From JAVJRN01 sp040218415 (GTDB taxonomy: Bacteria > Bacteroidota > Bacteroidia > Cytophagales > Cyclobacteriaceae), in the NCBI GenBank assembly GCA_040218415.1, contig JAVJRN010000049.1, forward strand, positions 62,001 to 126,000: DNA of 64,000 nt. Reading direction: 5' to 3'. A program made the position numbers and the translations under genes. This document shows positions 16,861-26,531 of the stretch, in pieces. The notes below the pieces were generated by a model. That model did not search any database and was not told where the DNA came from. It worked only from the letters and a program-made list of their open reading frames with translations. Position 1 is the first letter of the stretch. Each line of letters begins with the position of its first letter.

Positions 16861-19800
16861 ATGCAGAAAAATTTGTTTCGAATAGCATGGTTATTTGTAG
16901 GAGTTTTTATACTCCAATATAACCTGAGCGCACAAAAAATCCATAGAGTACCAAGTACTTTTGGAGGGGAGCCCTTCTTGGAAACCTTTATAGAGGATAC
17001 ATCCTTATGGAGTCCTGGTGATATTATCTTACTGGTAGATGATGAATATCTATTACGAGGAACAGTTGATTTTTATCAAGCTGTTCATATTGAAGGAGAT
17101 GATGCTGAAAACCCGCCATTATTACATTTTTATGATAATGGATTCAGAGCTAAGGAAGACTCTATGTCGATTACTCTGAAGAATCTCGTTATGGATGGTT
17201 ATTATCCAGAAGAGGATAAAACTGCACCCTATGTACTGAGGTTTGACCAAGCAGGGTGGTTTAATGAATATGACGTACATATTGAGAACGTGGAGGCCTA
17301 CGATTTTAGAGGAGGTATCCAATTGTACAAAAACCAACGAAAGCATTACAATAGTATAACATTAGATAATGTTTACTTCCATGACATGCTATTAGATTAT
17401 GTTTTAGATCCAAGATTATGTTGGGTAGAGCAAACGACTATTACAAACTCTACCTTCTCAAATATCAAAGGATTTATTAAAAACTATTACAACGACAATG
17501 ATGCGAGTAATGAGTGGGGTGTGCAAACATCAAAAGTAACCATTGATCAGAACACCTTTTACAATGCTGCGAGTGATGCATTTATACAGCAAAATGATGG
17601 TAAGGATGGTTCACTAATGTTTGACTTCACAAACAATATTGTCAGTGGTTTAGTGGATGCTGAAAATTCAAGACCTTTCAGAATTGATCCTTTGGTAGGA
17701 ACCTTGAACCTTACCAACAACATCTTTCATGATTTCATGACTTCACGAACAGGAGGTTTTAACCTTGATACAGCGCGGTTACAGGCAAATGTAAATGTGA
17801 TGGGAGACTCTAATGTAGACCCGAAGTTTGCAAATCCTGAAAACGGTAATTTCGTAACTACGTCTGTTTTGGGTGATCCTATATGGCGTCAATCAGTCAA
17901 TCGAGTACTGGACTTAGAGTCGTTTGTTGAAGACACATCCCTATGGGCTGCTGGTGACAAAATAATATTGACTGAACCAGAATACTGGATACTTGGAACA
18001 ATTGATTTTTATCAGGCTGTACATATAGAGGGAGCTGATCCAAATAATCCACCTCTATTACACTTCTATGACAATGGATTCAGAGCCAAGGAAGATTCCA
18101 TTTCTATAACACTGAAAAATTTAGTTATGGACGGCTATTATCCAGAAGAGGATAAAACGGCACCATATATATTAAGGTTTGATCAAGCGGGATGGTACAA
18201 TGAGTATGAAGTTCTGATTGAAAATGTTGAAGCTTACAATTTCAGAGGAGGTATTCAATTATACAAAAACCAACGTAAGCACTATAAAAGTGTAACATTG
18301 GATAACGTATATTTCCATGACATGCTATCAGATTATGTTTTGGATCCAAGATTATGTTGGGTAGAGCAAACGACGATTAGAAACTCTACGTTCACCAACG
18401 TAAGAGGATTTATAAAGAATTATTATAACGACAATGACGGAGACAGGGAATGGGGTGTAAAAACTTCCAAAGTAAACATTGACCATAATACGTTTTATAA
18501 TGTGGCTAGTGATGCCTTTATTCAGCAGAATGACGGGAAAGATGGTTCATTGGAGTTTAATTTTACCAATAATATCGTTAGTGGATTATTAGACTATGAT
18601 AACTCGCGACCATTCAGAATCGATCCTTTGGTTGGAGAGGTGAATTTAACCAATAGCGTTTTCCATGATTTTGTAACAAAGAGAAACGGAGGATTTAACC
18701 TAGACACAGCCCGTTTACAGGAAAATGTAACGGTAATTGGAGACAGTAATCAAGATCCTAAATTCGAACAGCCTGAAAACTGGAATTTTACTCCTCGAGA
18801 TTTCGCCGTTTATGAAGGTGATTTAGGAGGAGGTCCTCAAGGAGATCCTGAGTGGATTAAAACCATGTTACTTCAGGAAGTTGATCTAGAGGCTTTCATA
18901 GAAGACACAGCTCGCTGGAGCTCAGTTAATCCTATCATTTTGACTCAACCAGAATATTGGATAAGTGGAACCATTGATATTTATCAAGCAATTCATATAG
19001 AAGGAGCGGACCCTGAAAACCCACCATTATTGCATTTTTATGACAATGGATTTAGAGCTAAGGAAGATTCCATTTCTATTACCTTGAAGAATTTAGTAAT
19101 GGATGGTTACTATCCTGAAGAGGACAAAACTGCACCTTACGTTCTTAGGTTCGATCAAGCTGGTTGGTACAATGAGTACGATGTACACATTGAGAATGTA
19201 GAGGCGTATAATTTTAGAGGAGGTATTCAGCTTTACAAAAACCAGCGGAAACACTATAATAGCATAACATTAGATAATGTATACTTTCATGATATGCTCC
19301 TTGATTATGTGCTAGATCCAAGATTATGTTGGGTAGAGCAGACCACCATTAAAAATTCTACTTTTTCTAATGTTAGAGGGTTTATCAAAAACTACTACAA
19401 TGACAATGACGGAGACAGAGAATGGGGAGTTCAAACTTCAAATGTGACAATAGATCAGAATACTTTCTACAATGTAGCTAGTGATGCATTTATTCAGCAA
19501 AATGATGGTAAAGACGGATCCTTGGTTTTTAATTTCACGAATAATATTGTAAGTGGATTATTGGATGTAAGTAATTCAAGACCATTTAGAATAGATCCTT
19601 TAGTAGGAACAGTGAACTTGACTAACAACATATTTCATGATTTCATGACAGCTAGACTTGGAGGTCATAACCTAGATACTGCACGTTTGCAATCAAACGT
19701 AAATGTAACTGGTGATTCTAATGAAAACCCAAGATTTTCAGATGCTGATGGAATGGAATTCTACGTTGGTAGTTCGGCAGCAGTAGGTTTAGGAGATCCT

Positions 19801-22800
19801 CAGTGGCAGCAATCAAATAACAATGTCATGGACTTGGAAGCATTGATTGAAAGCCAGTCTTATGATCCAACTCAACCAATTATCTTAACAGAAAGTGAGT
19901 ATGTAATCAAGAACATTGTAGAGGTTTATCAAGACTTAATTTTGGAAGGTGCTGATCCAATGAACCCTCCATTATTGAAATTCTGGGATCAAGGTTTCCG
20001 AGTAGACGGTTCAGCTCCAACAGCATCTGTTACATTAAGAAATCTTAAAATCGATGGTAAAAACATCAAAGCTGATGGAGAAGAAAGCAGAGAGGGATAC
20101 TTATTGCAATACAGAAGTACTGGTACTTATCCATTGATAGAGTTGGATAATGTTGAGGCTTGGGATCTTAAAGGGGGTATCTATCTCTTTAAAAGTGGAA
20201 GAGCGATCCATGACAAGATCGTGATGAACAATGTCTATTTCCACGATTTCCCTGGAAATGACTTTGCCATTAACCCGAGAGCATGTGTGATGACTGATCT
20301 TCAGATCACAAACTCAACATTTGCGAACATTTCTGGTATTGTTCATAATCCTTACAAAGGGGGTGATGAAACATTAGGAACTACAGGTTCTAACATTACT
20401 ATTGATCATATAACTACTCATAAAGTTGGAACAATTTTCCAAGTTAATGACTGGACAGATGATGCAGCTACTACAGCTACTTCTACCATTGTGTTGAAAA
20501 ACAGTATTTTGAGTGATGTTCAAGATCCTGCTACCTCAAGACCTTTTCTTGCTAATCCGGTAGTCAACGTAACTCTTACTGATAATGTGATATACAATCA
20601 GGTTTCAAGCAGAGACGATAACAAATGGGATTATTCAGCCTTACTGCTTCAGTCGAATGTAACTGCAACGAATATCCAAACTGAAGACCCACAGTATGTT
20701 TCTGATGACTTGTATTATTATGAAAATACATCGATAGCCAGCGGCCTAGGAGATCCAATGTGGGGACCTGCGGCAGATGCTCCTCAGATTTTAGAGGTTG
20801 TACACCCTGGAGAAGTTGTTGTTGATGACGTCATTCAATTGGAAGTAATTACGAATGTGGATAATATACAATTCACCGTTCATGAAATCGATGGGAGAGC
20901 ATCTATCAATACTGAAGGAGTCCTAACCGCAAAAGGCGCAGGTATGGTACAAGTTTTAGCAGCCGTAGTGAATGGTACTGCCAAAAAAGTGGCTTATGTC
21001 ACCAAACCTAGTGGTTACACATCTTTAGAAACGGATGCGCCGAATGATGATGATCCGATCATTAGGATGCTCAGAAACGACCCGAACTTCGAGGTAGATG
21101 TTTTGGCAACAGATGGAGCTGGAACTGGTTTAGATCTCAGCGGTTATGATTTAATCATTGCACAAGAAACTTTTGGTTCTGGTGATGCAATTTGGAAATC
21201 TGGAAATCCACTAGGGATAGAGAATATTTCCGCTCCTGTTATTTATAACAAGACATTTGCTTTAAGAAACGGCAGAGCTATTTCAAGTGCTGACGCTTCC
21301 GTAGAGCGAACCACAGAGTTATCCGTATCGGTGAGCCCAATGAATCAATCGAATCCTTTATTTACTGGCGTTAACTTTACTAATAATGAGGTAAAGATTT
21401 TCAACTCACTTTCTACTAGTGGAAACGCACTTGATCCATTGATCAACCTCGAATTATCTACTCCGGGTACACTATTAGCATCTACTGCTAGTTTAAGTGA
21501 CAATGATTTAGATAAAGCGATCTTAATTAATGATATCGCGGCAGGTACACAGATAGGATCTAATGCAGCCAATACGCTCAATCATAGAATGGTTGCGTTA
21601 GCCTTCTTTTATGGAGCAATGGTGAAGGATGATGGTCATAACTTAACTAATGACGGATTAAAAATCTGGAGAAATGCTGCCTATGTTCTTACAGGAATGG
21701 ATATCACACCAATGCCTGTAGTTCTAGACATTGATATCAAAGAGAACATTATTCCAGTGCGTAATGCTACTTTAATGACAGCTCAAGATACTATTAATAG
21801 TGTGGGTGCTACAATAATCTCAGCTGAGGTTAACCCGTTTAACGCTACAGATAGATCTTTTAGTTGGTCATTAAGTGATGAATCACTTGGAACTTTGAGC
21901 CCTGCAGAAACTGTAGAATCAATTATATTGAATGCTACAGCACCAGGAACAGTAACCATCACTGCAACCGCTAACGATGGCAGTGGAGTCACTGCTTCAA
22001 TGGATATTTTCATCCAACAAGCAGTAACTACCATCGACTTGACCAGTATTGGTGGTGACACAACTCTTCATGTAGGTTCGTCCTTGCAGTTTGAGGCGAC
22101 AGTTGGTCCGGATACTGCGGTGAATAAAGAAGTTAGATGGAGCTTAAATGTGCCTGACAGTGTTGCAGTCATTTCTTTCAATGGTCTTTTAACTGCGCTT
22201 GATACAGGAATGGTTGTTGTATCGGCCACTTCAACTGACGGGTCAGATATATCTAGTTCCTTTGAGGTCTTGCTTACCAGACCTGTAGATTCACTAGCTG
22301 TAAAAACTGCTGGTGATGTCATTGAGATAGTTAAAGGAGAAACACTGCAGATGACTGCTGAAGTTTACCCACTAGATGCTTACAATACTGAGGTAACTTG
22401 GAGTGTAGATAATACAACTGTTGCTACCATAAATGAGGCTGGATTATTGACTTCATTAGAAAAAGGTGTTGTTATTGTTACTGCAACAGCAAAAGATGGC
22501 ACAGGAATCGCAGGTAGTTTTGCTGTAAACGTATTGCAGCCTGTAACTGCTATCACAGTATCAGGAGCAAATAACATTACGACAGTAACTATCGGTGAAA
22601 CACTCGAATTGAGTGCAACAATTGAGCCATTAGATGCTACTACAGATGCTGTGGAATGGAGTGTTGATAATACAAGTATCGCAACGATTGATGCTAGCGG
22701 TGTAATTACAGGTGTTGCAGAAGGAAGTGTTACGGTGACGGCTACAGCTACTGACGGAAGCGGTATTACAGGAACGATCTCTGTCAATGTAGTCTCTGCA

Positions 22801-23040
22801 CTTGGAACCGATGGGCTCGTAGACTTCAACGTTTATCCTAACCCAACTACAGATGTAATCAACATCACGGGAGTAACAAAAGGAACAGTAGAGGTTATAG
22901 GTTTATCTGGACAGGTTTTGAGTACAAGGCAATTGAGTGATAAATCAGTATTGAACGTTAGTAACTTAAAAACTGGCGTGTATATGCTTAGAATCACTAC
23001 ATCGGAGGGAGTAAGAGTCGTTAGATTCTCCAAAGATTAA
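16861..23040 (+). CDS. 2059-residue surface repeat protein: four beta-helix modules, Ig-like repeats, T9SS sorting domain
   Basis: After a signal peptide (to about residue 25) come four tandem modules of 312-324 residues starting near residues 40, 352, 676 and 992. Each looks like right-handed beta-helix (many Asn-rich turns such as ITLDNVYFHD). The first three are nearly identical in protein sequence; the fourth is diverged. Then follow an Ig-like segment (~1305-1385), a 240-residue alpha/beta region resembling a flavodoxin/ThuA-like fold, four group-2 bacterial Ig-like repeats (~1637, 1721, 1808, 1894, about 86 residues each) and a T9SS type A sorting domain (1988-2059, beginning FNVYPNP). 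The modules resemble DUF4957/DUF5123 proteins known from Bacteroidota pectin loci, whose activity I do not know. A surface pectin-binding or lyase-like role is inferred. A strong terminator follows. Confidence 0.85.
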   Translation: MQKNLFRIAWLFVGVFILQYNLSAQKIHRVPSTFGGEPFLETFIEDTSLWSPGDIILLVDDEYLLRGTVDFYQAVHIEGDDAENPPLLHFYDNGFRAKEDSMSITLKNLVMDGYYPEEDKTAPYVLRFDQAGWFNEYDVHIENVEAYDFRGGIQLYKNQRKHYNSITLDNVYFHDMLLDYVLDPRLCWVEQTTITNSTFSNIKGFIKNYYNDNDASNEWGVQTSKVTIDQNTFYNAASDAFIQQNDGKDGSLMFDFTNNIVSGLVDAENSRPFRIDPLVGTLNLTNNIFHDFMTSRTGGFNLDTARLQANVNVMGDSNVDPKFANPENGNFVTTSVLGDPIWRQSVNRVLDLESFVEDTSLWAAGDKIILTEPEYWILGTIDFYQAVHIEGADPNNPPLLHFYDNGFRAKEDSISITLKNLVMDGYYPEEDKTAPYILRFDQAGWYNEYEVLIENVEAYNFRGGIQLYKNQRKHYKSVTLDNVYFHDMLSDYVLDPRLCWVEQTTIRNSTFTNVRGFIKNYYNDNDGDREWGVKTSKVNIDHNTFYNVASDAFIQQNDGKDGSLEFNFTNNIVSGLLDYDNSRPFRIDPLVGEVNLTNSVFHDFVTKRNGGFNLDTARLQENVTVIGDSNQDPKFEQPENWNFTPRDFAVYEGDLGGGPQGDPEWIKTMLLQEVDLEAFIEDTARWSSVNPIILTQPEYWISGTIDIYQAIHIEGADPENPPLLHFYDNGFRAKEDSISITLKNLVMDGYYPEEDKTAPYVLRFDQAGWYNEYDVHIENVEAYNFRGGIQLYKNQRKHYNSITLDNVYFHDMLLDYVLDPRLCWVEQTTIKNSTFSNVRGFIKNYYNDNDGDREWGVQTSNVTIDQNTFYNVASDAFIQQNDGKDGSLVFNFTNNIVSGLLDVSNSRPFRIDPLVGTVNLTNNIFHDFMTARLGGHNLDTARLQSNVNVTGDSNENPRFSDADGMEFYVGSSAAVGLGDPQWQQSNNNVMDLEALIESQSYDPTQPIILTESEYVIKNIVEVYQDLILEGADPMNPPLLKFWDQGFRVDGSAPTASVTLRNLKIDGKNIKADGEESREGYLLQYRSTGTYPLIELDNVEAWDLKGGIYLFKSGRAIHDKIVMNNVYFHDFPGNDFAINPRACVMTDLQITNSTFANISGIVHNPYKGGDETLGTTGSNITIDHITTHKVGTIFQVNDWTDDAATTATSTIVLKNSILSDVQDPATSRPFLANPVVNVTLTDNVIYNQVSSRDDNKWDYSALLLQSNVTATNIQTEDPQYVSDDLYYYENTSIASGLGDPMWGPAADAPQILEVVHPGEVVVDDVIQLEVITNVDNIQFTVHEIDGRASINTEGVLTAKGAGMVQVLAAVVNGTAKKVAYVTKPSGYTSLETDAPNDDDPIIRMLRNDPNFEVDVLATDGAGTGLDLSGYDLIIAQETFGSGDAIWKSGNPLGIENISAPVIYNKTFALRNGRAISSADASVERTTELSVSVSPMNQSNPLFTGVNFTNNEVKIFNSLSTSGNALDPLINLELSTPGTLLASTASLSDNDLDKAILINDIAAGTQIGSNAANTLNHRMVALAFFYGAMVKDDGHNLTNDGLKIWRNAAYVLTGMDITPMPVVLDIDIKENIIPVRNATLMTAQDTINSVGATIISAEVNPFNATDRSFSWSLSDESLGTLSPAETVESIILNATAPGTVTITATANDGSGVTASMDIFIQQAVTTIDLTSIGGDTTLHVGSSLQFEATVGPDTAVNKEVRWSLNVPDSVAVISFNGLLTALDTGMVVVSATSTDGSDISSSFEVLLTRPVDSLAVKTAGDVIEIVKGETLQMTAEVYPLDAYNTEVTWSVDNTTVATINEAGLLTSLEKGVVIVTATAKDGTGIAGSFAVNVLQPVTAITVSGANNITTVTIGETLELSATIEPLDATTDAVEWSVDNTSIATIDASGVITGVAEGSVTVTATATDGSGITGTISVNVVSALGTDGLVDFNVYPNPTTDVINITGVTKGTVEVIGLSGQVLSTRQLSDKSVLNVSNLKTGVYMLRITTSEGVRVVRFSKD
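16978..20770 (+). repeat. Four tandem ~0.95-kb coding modules
   Basis: Module starts lie near 16978, 17914, 18886 and 19834, giving spacings of 936, 972 and 948 bases. Modules 1-3 share long identical peptides, for example KNLVMDGYYPEEDKTAPY and the LDPRLCWVEQTTI stretch, while their codons differ at many third positions. Module 4 keeps the same framework (NNVYFHDF, SRPFLANP, GLGDPMWGP endings) with much lower identity and lacks the YYPEEDKTAP segment. Confidence 0.9.
21769..22797 (+). repeat. Four tandem Ig-like (BIG2-type) repeats of ~86 codons
   Basis: Four copies share a pattern ending in a TVTITATANDGSGVTAS-like strand, starting near 21769, 22021, 22282 and 22540. The last two are closest, with EVTWSVDNTTVATIN versus AVEWSVDNTSIATID. 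They probably act as a stalk holding the beta-helix modules away from the T9SS-anchored C-terminus. Confidence 0.85.
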
Positions 23041-23060
23041 GTCGTTATATTATTTAAACA

Positions 23061-23097
23061 AAAGCTCAATACCGGAATACCGGTATTGAGCTTTTTT
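23061..23097 (+). terminator. Strong intrinsic terminator after the susCD-repeat-protein unit
   Basis: A perfect 15-bp stem (AAAGCTCAATACCGG at 23061-23075 and its reverse complement at 23080-23094) encloses an AATA loop and runs into six T residues. It begins 20 bases after the stop of the 2059-residue protein gene and ends 18 bases before the next start. It therefore separates the import/surface-protein transcript from the lyase genes, or strongly attenuates read-through. Its left arm starts with AAA and its right arm ends with TTT, so it may also work from the other strand. Confidence 0.93.
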
Positions 23098-23115
23098 ACA
23101 TTTTAAATTTTAGTC

Positions 23116-25017
23116 ATGATTCGAAAAAATAGCTTATGGTTTTTAGCGTTTATATTATTCACTAATGTCGCAAATAGTCAGACATTAGCCTTCCCTGGTG
23201 CGGAGGGATATGGAAAATACACAAGCGGCGGACGTGGCGGAAGAGTCATTGAAGTAACTAATCTGGAAGACCGAACATCTAGAGGCGAGATAGTTGAAGG
23301 TAGTCTCCGAGCCGCGCTTAATACACCAGGAGATGATCCCATCAATATTATTTTCAAAGTCTCTGGAGTAATCGAGTTAAATGGCGAATTAAGGGCATCA
23401 AGATCAAATATGACGATAGCCGGGCAAACTGCACCGGGAGATGGCATATGTATCAAAAACAACACAGTCAATCTGGGTGGAAGCAATAACGTAATTATCA
23501 GGTATCTAAGATTTAGACCTGGCGATACAGGAGGAACGGAGGCATCAGCCTTGAGATTGGAGAATTCCAAAAATATCATAATCGACCATTGTTCTATGAG
23601 CTGGTCAATTGAAGAAACTATGGGCTTTTACGACAATAAATACACCACAATACAATGGTCTATTTTAAGCGAAGGGCTTTATGAATCAATCCATCAGAAG
23701 GGGCGAAGAAGTTACGCAGCACAATGGGGAGGGCAATACGCGAGCTATCACCATAATTTCATCGCACATAATAACAGCAGATCTCCTCGAGTAAACGGGT
23801 GCCGAGCTCATGATACGACTGCCGTTCAAGATTTTAGAAATAATGTTATTTATAATTGGGGTGGAAGTGGAGCCGTATATGGTGGCGAAGAAGAAATTCA
23901 AGGCGGAAAATGTGAAGTAAACTGGATCAACAACTATTATATACCTGGCCCTGCAAGTAACAACGGTTATTTCGCAAGACCAACTTACGAAACTGCCGTT
24001 GAGGCTGTGGGTTTTGCATCTTGGTACGTCAATGGAAATATCATGGAAGGTGTAAGCGGAGGAATCAATGATAACAATTGGGCAGGCATCCGATTAGATG
24101 AGATAGAGGACAATGGGGGTGATGCCAACAGCATAAGATCAAATTCAAAATTTGAGTATGAAAATTCGGAAATCAATCTAGAATCAGCCTTAAATGCAAA
24201 ACAATCAGTTTTGAGTAGTGCTGGAGCTATTCTACCAGTGAGAGATGATGTGGATGCACGGGTTGTAGACGAGGCTTTAGGAAATATTGCTTTGACAGGA
24301 AATGGTATTATTAATTCTCAATCAGAAGTTGGAGGTTGGTCTGAATATGTCAGTTTAATTCCGTTGAATGATACTGATGCCGACGGAATCCCCGACAGCT
24401 ATGAAACAAACAATAGCCTCGACCCGAATGATCCTAAAGACGGAGCTTTGATCCAGCCAAATGGCTATTCAAATTTTGAAATATATATCAATAGTATCGT
24501 AGGGGTTACTGGTTTTATGTCGGCTACTTCAATAGGTATTGTAAGCGATAAAGAGGCTGTATATGTTGGAGAAACGATTCAATTGTCCGTAGATATCTTA
24601 CCACAGAATACCAGTAAGGTTGTTAACTGGACAAGCAGTGATATGAGCATTGCTGATATTTCTCCAGAGGGGTTATTGACCGGATTGAATGTAGGGGAAG
24701 TGGAAATCACCGCCACGACCACTGATGGAACCGAGCTTTCTACTTCTACAACATTGATGGTAGAAGAGGTTTTGGTTGTTCCGCATCAATCGGAATATGC
24801 TGTGTATCCCAATCCTTCCAGCGGACTCTATAAAATCAAGACCAATGAATCAATTAATCTGGCTCGTGTAGTAGACATGAACGGTAAAGTTTTGTTACAA
24901 AAACAATTCAAAACAGCGAACGATTACTTTATCGACCTTTGGGCATTTCCAAAAGGATCTTACATTCTGGTCTTAATTGGGGATCATAAAACGTTCAAAA
25001 CCAAGTTAGTAAAGTAA
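23116..25017 (+). CDS. PL1-type pectate lyase with Ig-like and T9SS sorting domains
   Basis: This 633-residue secreted beta-helix lyase cleaves HG by beta-elimination. Signal peptide to about residue 21; the lyase starts with the family's AFPGAEGYGKYTSGGRGG stretch at about 25-42. The helix carries IIDHCSMSWSIEE near 155 and a SRSPRVNG motif with Arg225, the likely catalytic base. Residues ~420-445 form a calcium-binding DTDADGIPDSYE element, ~470-550 a group-2 Ig-like domain, and ~560-633 a T9SS type A sorting domain. It should therefore end up on the cell surface or in the medium. It starts 18 bases beyond the terminator, so either its promoter overlaps the terminator region or it depends on read-through. 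The CE8 gene follows after 10 bases. Confidence 0.92.
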   Translation: MIRKNSLWFLAFILFTNVANSQTLAFPGAEGYGKYTSGGRGGRVIEVTNLEDRTSRGEIVEGSLRAALNTPGDDPINIIFKVSGVIELNGELRASRSNMTIAGQTAPGDGICIKNNTVNLGGSNNVIIRYLRFRPGDTGGTEASALRLENSKNIIIDHCSMSWSIEETMGFYDNKYTTIQWSILSEGLYESIHQKGRRSYAAQWGGQYASYHHNFIAHNNSRSPRVNGCRAHDTTAVQDFRNNVIYNWGGSGAVYGGEEEIQGGKCEVNWINNYYIPGPASNNGYFARPTYETAVEAVGFASWYVNGNIMEGVSGGINDNNWAGIRLDEIEDNGGDANSIRSNSKFEYENSEINLESALNAKQSVLSSAGAILPVRDDVDARVVDEALGNIALTGNGIINSQSEVGGWSEYVSLIPLNDTDADGIPDSYETNNSLDPNDPKDGALIQPNGYSNFEIYINSIVGVTGFMSATSIGIVSDKEAVYVGETIQLSVDILPQNTSKVVNWTSSDMSIADISPEGLLTGLNVGEVEITATTTDGTELSTSTTLMVEEVLVVPHQSEYAVYPNPSSGLYKIKTNESINLARVVDMNGKVLLQKQFKTANDYFIDLWAFPKGSYILVLIGDHKTFKTKLVK

Positions 25018-25027
25018 AGTTAAGCGG

Positions 25028-26488
25028 ATGAAAATAGGTTATATTTTGATTTTCGTACTTTTTTCCTCCTTTGCAGGAGTGGCTCAAAACTTAGTATTTG
25101 ATGCTGTTATAGCCGCTGATGGTTCAGGCGATTATCTGTCTATTTCGGATGCAATATCACGCACACGAACCTCCATCACAGATAGGTTTTTGTTTTATAT
25201 TAAACCAGGAACCTATTCTGAAAAGATTTCTATTTCAAAGGATAATATTAGCCTCATAGGAGCGCAGGATGGTGAAGTTATCATTACTTGGGATGACTAC
25301 AGCGGAGACGAGGATGGCCACACTACTAGCACTTCTTATACAGCTCTCATGTCAGGTGATGGATTTTATGCTGAAAATCTCACCTTTGAAAACACCGCAG
25401 GTGATGTAGGTCAGGCAGTGGCAGTAAGCACTACTGGTCGACAGCAATTCTTTAAAAACTGTCAGTTAACTGGTTTTCAGGATACTTATTATGCAAATAA
25501 AGGAATCCAATACTTTTCTAATTGCTTTATTGAAGGAGCTACTGATTTCATTTTTGGAGAATCAACGGCCGTTTTTGACAACTGCCAAATCAATTGTGTA
25601 ACTGGAGGACAATACATTACAGCTCCGGCAGATACTAAATTGATCAGTGAAGTTGGTGGAGAAAAGTTATACCATGGATTATTGTTCCTCGGTTGTGATA
25701 TCACGGCAGATGCAAATGTACCAAGTAGTTCTTACTTTCTAGGACGACCATGGCAACCAAATTCGTCCTCAGTGTACGTCGAATGCACGCTTGGAAATCA
25801 TATAAAATCAGAAGGTTGGTCAGAATGGAACAATAGCAATCATTTATCTGCAATTTTTGCTGAATACCAAAATACTAACCCGACGGGTGGTTTGGTTGAT
25901 GTTTCCAATAGGGTCAGCTGGAGTCGGCAACTGACTGCCGAACGCTCAAATATCTATAAGAACTTAGTTCTTTATCTCGATGGATGGGACGTTAGTCCTC
26001 TTTTGTCACCCTTGAGCCAACCTTCCAATATTGAAACCACAATTTCAGTATTAGATTCGGTGCGATTACAGTGGGATGCGGTCGGCGAGGCAATAGGTTA
26101 CGTTGTTTTTAAAAACGATTCCATTACCTCATTCCTTACAGAAAGGAGTTATACTGATTTAATTTCAATCGCAGGGGACACCTACGAAGTAGCCGCACTA
26201 AATGAATTTGGGAATATTGGCGAAAAGTCAGTGGTTATGGAAGTTAAAAGGCAGGACCAAGGACCAGCCCCTCTTCAGGTTAAAGAACAATTTCAATATC
26301 AATTAATGAAGGGAAAAGTCATTACATCAGAACCAGTTGATTTTTTTGTTTACGCAATGAACGGGAGTTTAAAACAAAGAAAAATCAACGAAAGTAGCCT
26401 TTTACTGAGTAATTGGACAAAGGGCGTTTACATCATACAAATGATCAATCCGCGTGGTGATCTTCAGACATTCAAGGTGGCATTATAG
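25028..26488 (+). CDS. CE8 pectin methylesterase with T9SS-like C-terminus
   Basis: This 486-residue beta-helix esterase removes methyl groups from HG, preparing it for pectate lyases. Signal peptide to about residue 20. CE8 signatures are all present: GTYSEKI near 59, the QAVAVS stretch, QDTYY with Asp152 (general acid), DFIFGES with Asp173 (nucleophile) and GRPW with Arg240. Residues ~330-400 look like a fibronectin-type beta-sandwich, and the last ~70 resemble a T9SS sorting domain ending in a Phe-Lys-Val-Ala-Leu strand. It lies directly between two PL1-type lyases, consistent with joint attack on methylated pectin outside the cell. Confidence 0.93.
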   Translation: MKIGYILIFVLFSSFAGVAQNLVFDAVIAADGSGDYLSISDAISRTRTSITDRFLFYIKPGTYSEKISISKDNISLIGAQDGEVIITWDDYSGDEDGHTTSTSYTALMSGDGFYAENLTFENTAGDVGQAVAVSTTGRQQFFKNCQLTGFQDTYYANKGIQYFSNCFIEGATDFIFGESTAVFDNCQINCVTGGQYITAPADTKLISEVGGEKLYHGLLFLGCDITADANVPSSSYFLGRPWQPNSSSVYVECTLGNHIKSEGWSEWNNSNHLSAIFAEYQNTNPTGGLVDVSNRVSWSRQLTAERSNIYKNLVLYLDGWDVSPLLSPLSQPSNIETTISVLDSVRLQWDAVGEAIGYVVFKNDSITSFLTERSYTDLISIAGDTYEVAALNEFGNIGEKSVVMEVKRQDQGPAPLQVKEQFQYQLMKGKVITSEPVDFFVYAMNGSLKQRKINESSLLLSNWTKGVYIIQMINPRGDLQTFKVAL

Positions 26489-26494
26489 TACATG

Positions 26495-26512
26495 ATGCCT
26501 AAGCGGAGGCAT
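26495..26512 (+). other. Weak 6-bp hairpin between CE8 and PL1 genes
   Basis: ATGCCT at 26495-26500 pairs with AGGCAT at 26507-26512 around an AAGCGG loop; five T residues occur a few bases further on. The stem is short for a terminator, so this may be a weak attenuator or chance. Confidence 0.25.
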
Positions 26513-26531
26513 AAGCACATTTTTGTTATAC

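Noticed and set aside
16978..19830. Assembly artefact or CRISPR-like repeat
   Set aside because: The repeats are long coding modules in one frame with many synonymous differences, not short direct repeats with spacers or identical copies.
22380..22829. 149-codon open frame on the minus strand across the Ig-like repeats
   Set aside because: It lies antisense to a clearly coding repeat region, is low-complexity (Thr/Val/Ala/Ser/Pro-rich) and reflects the codon pattern of the + strand gene.
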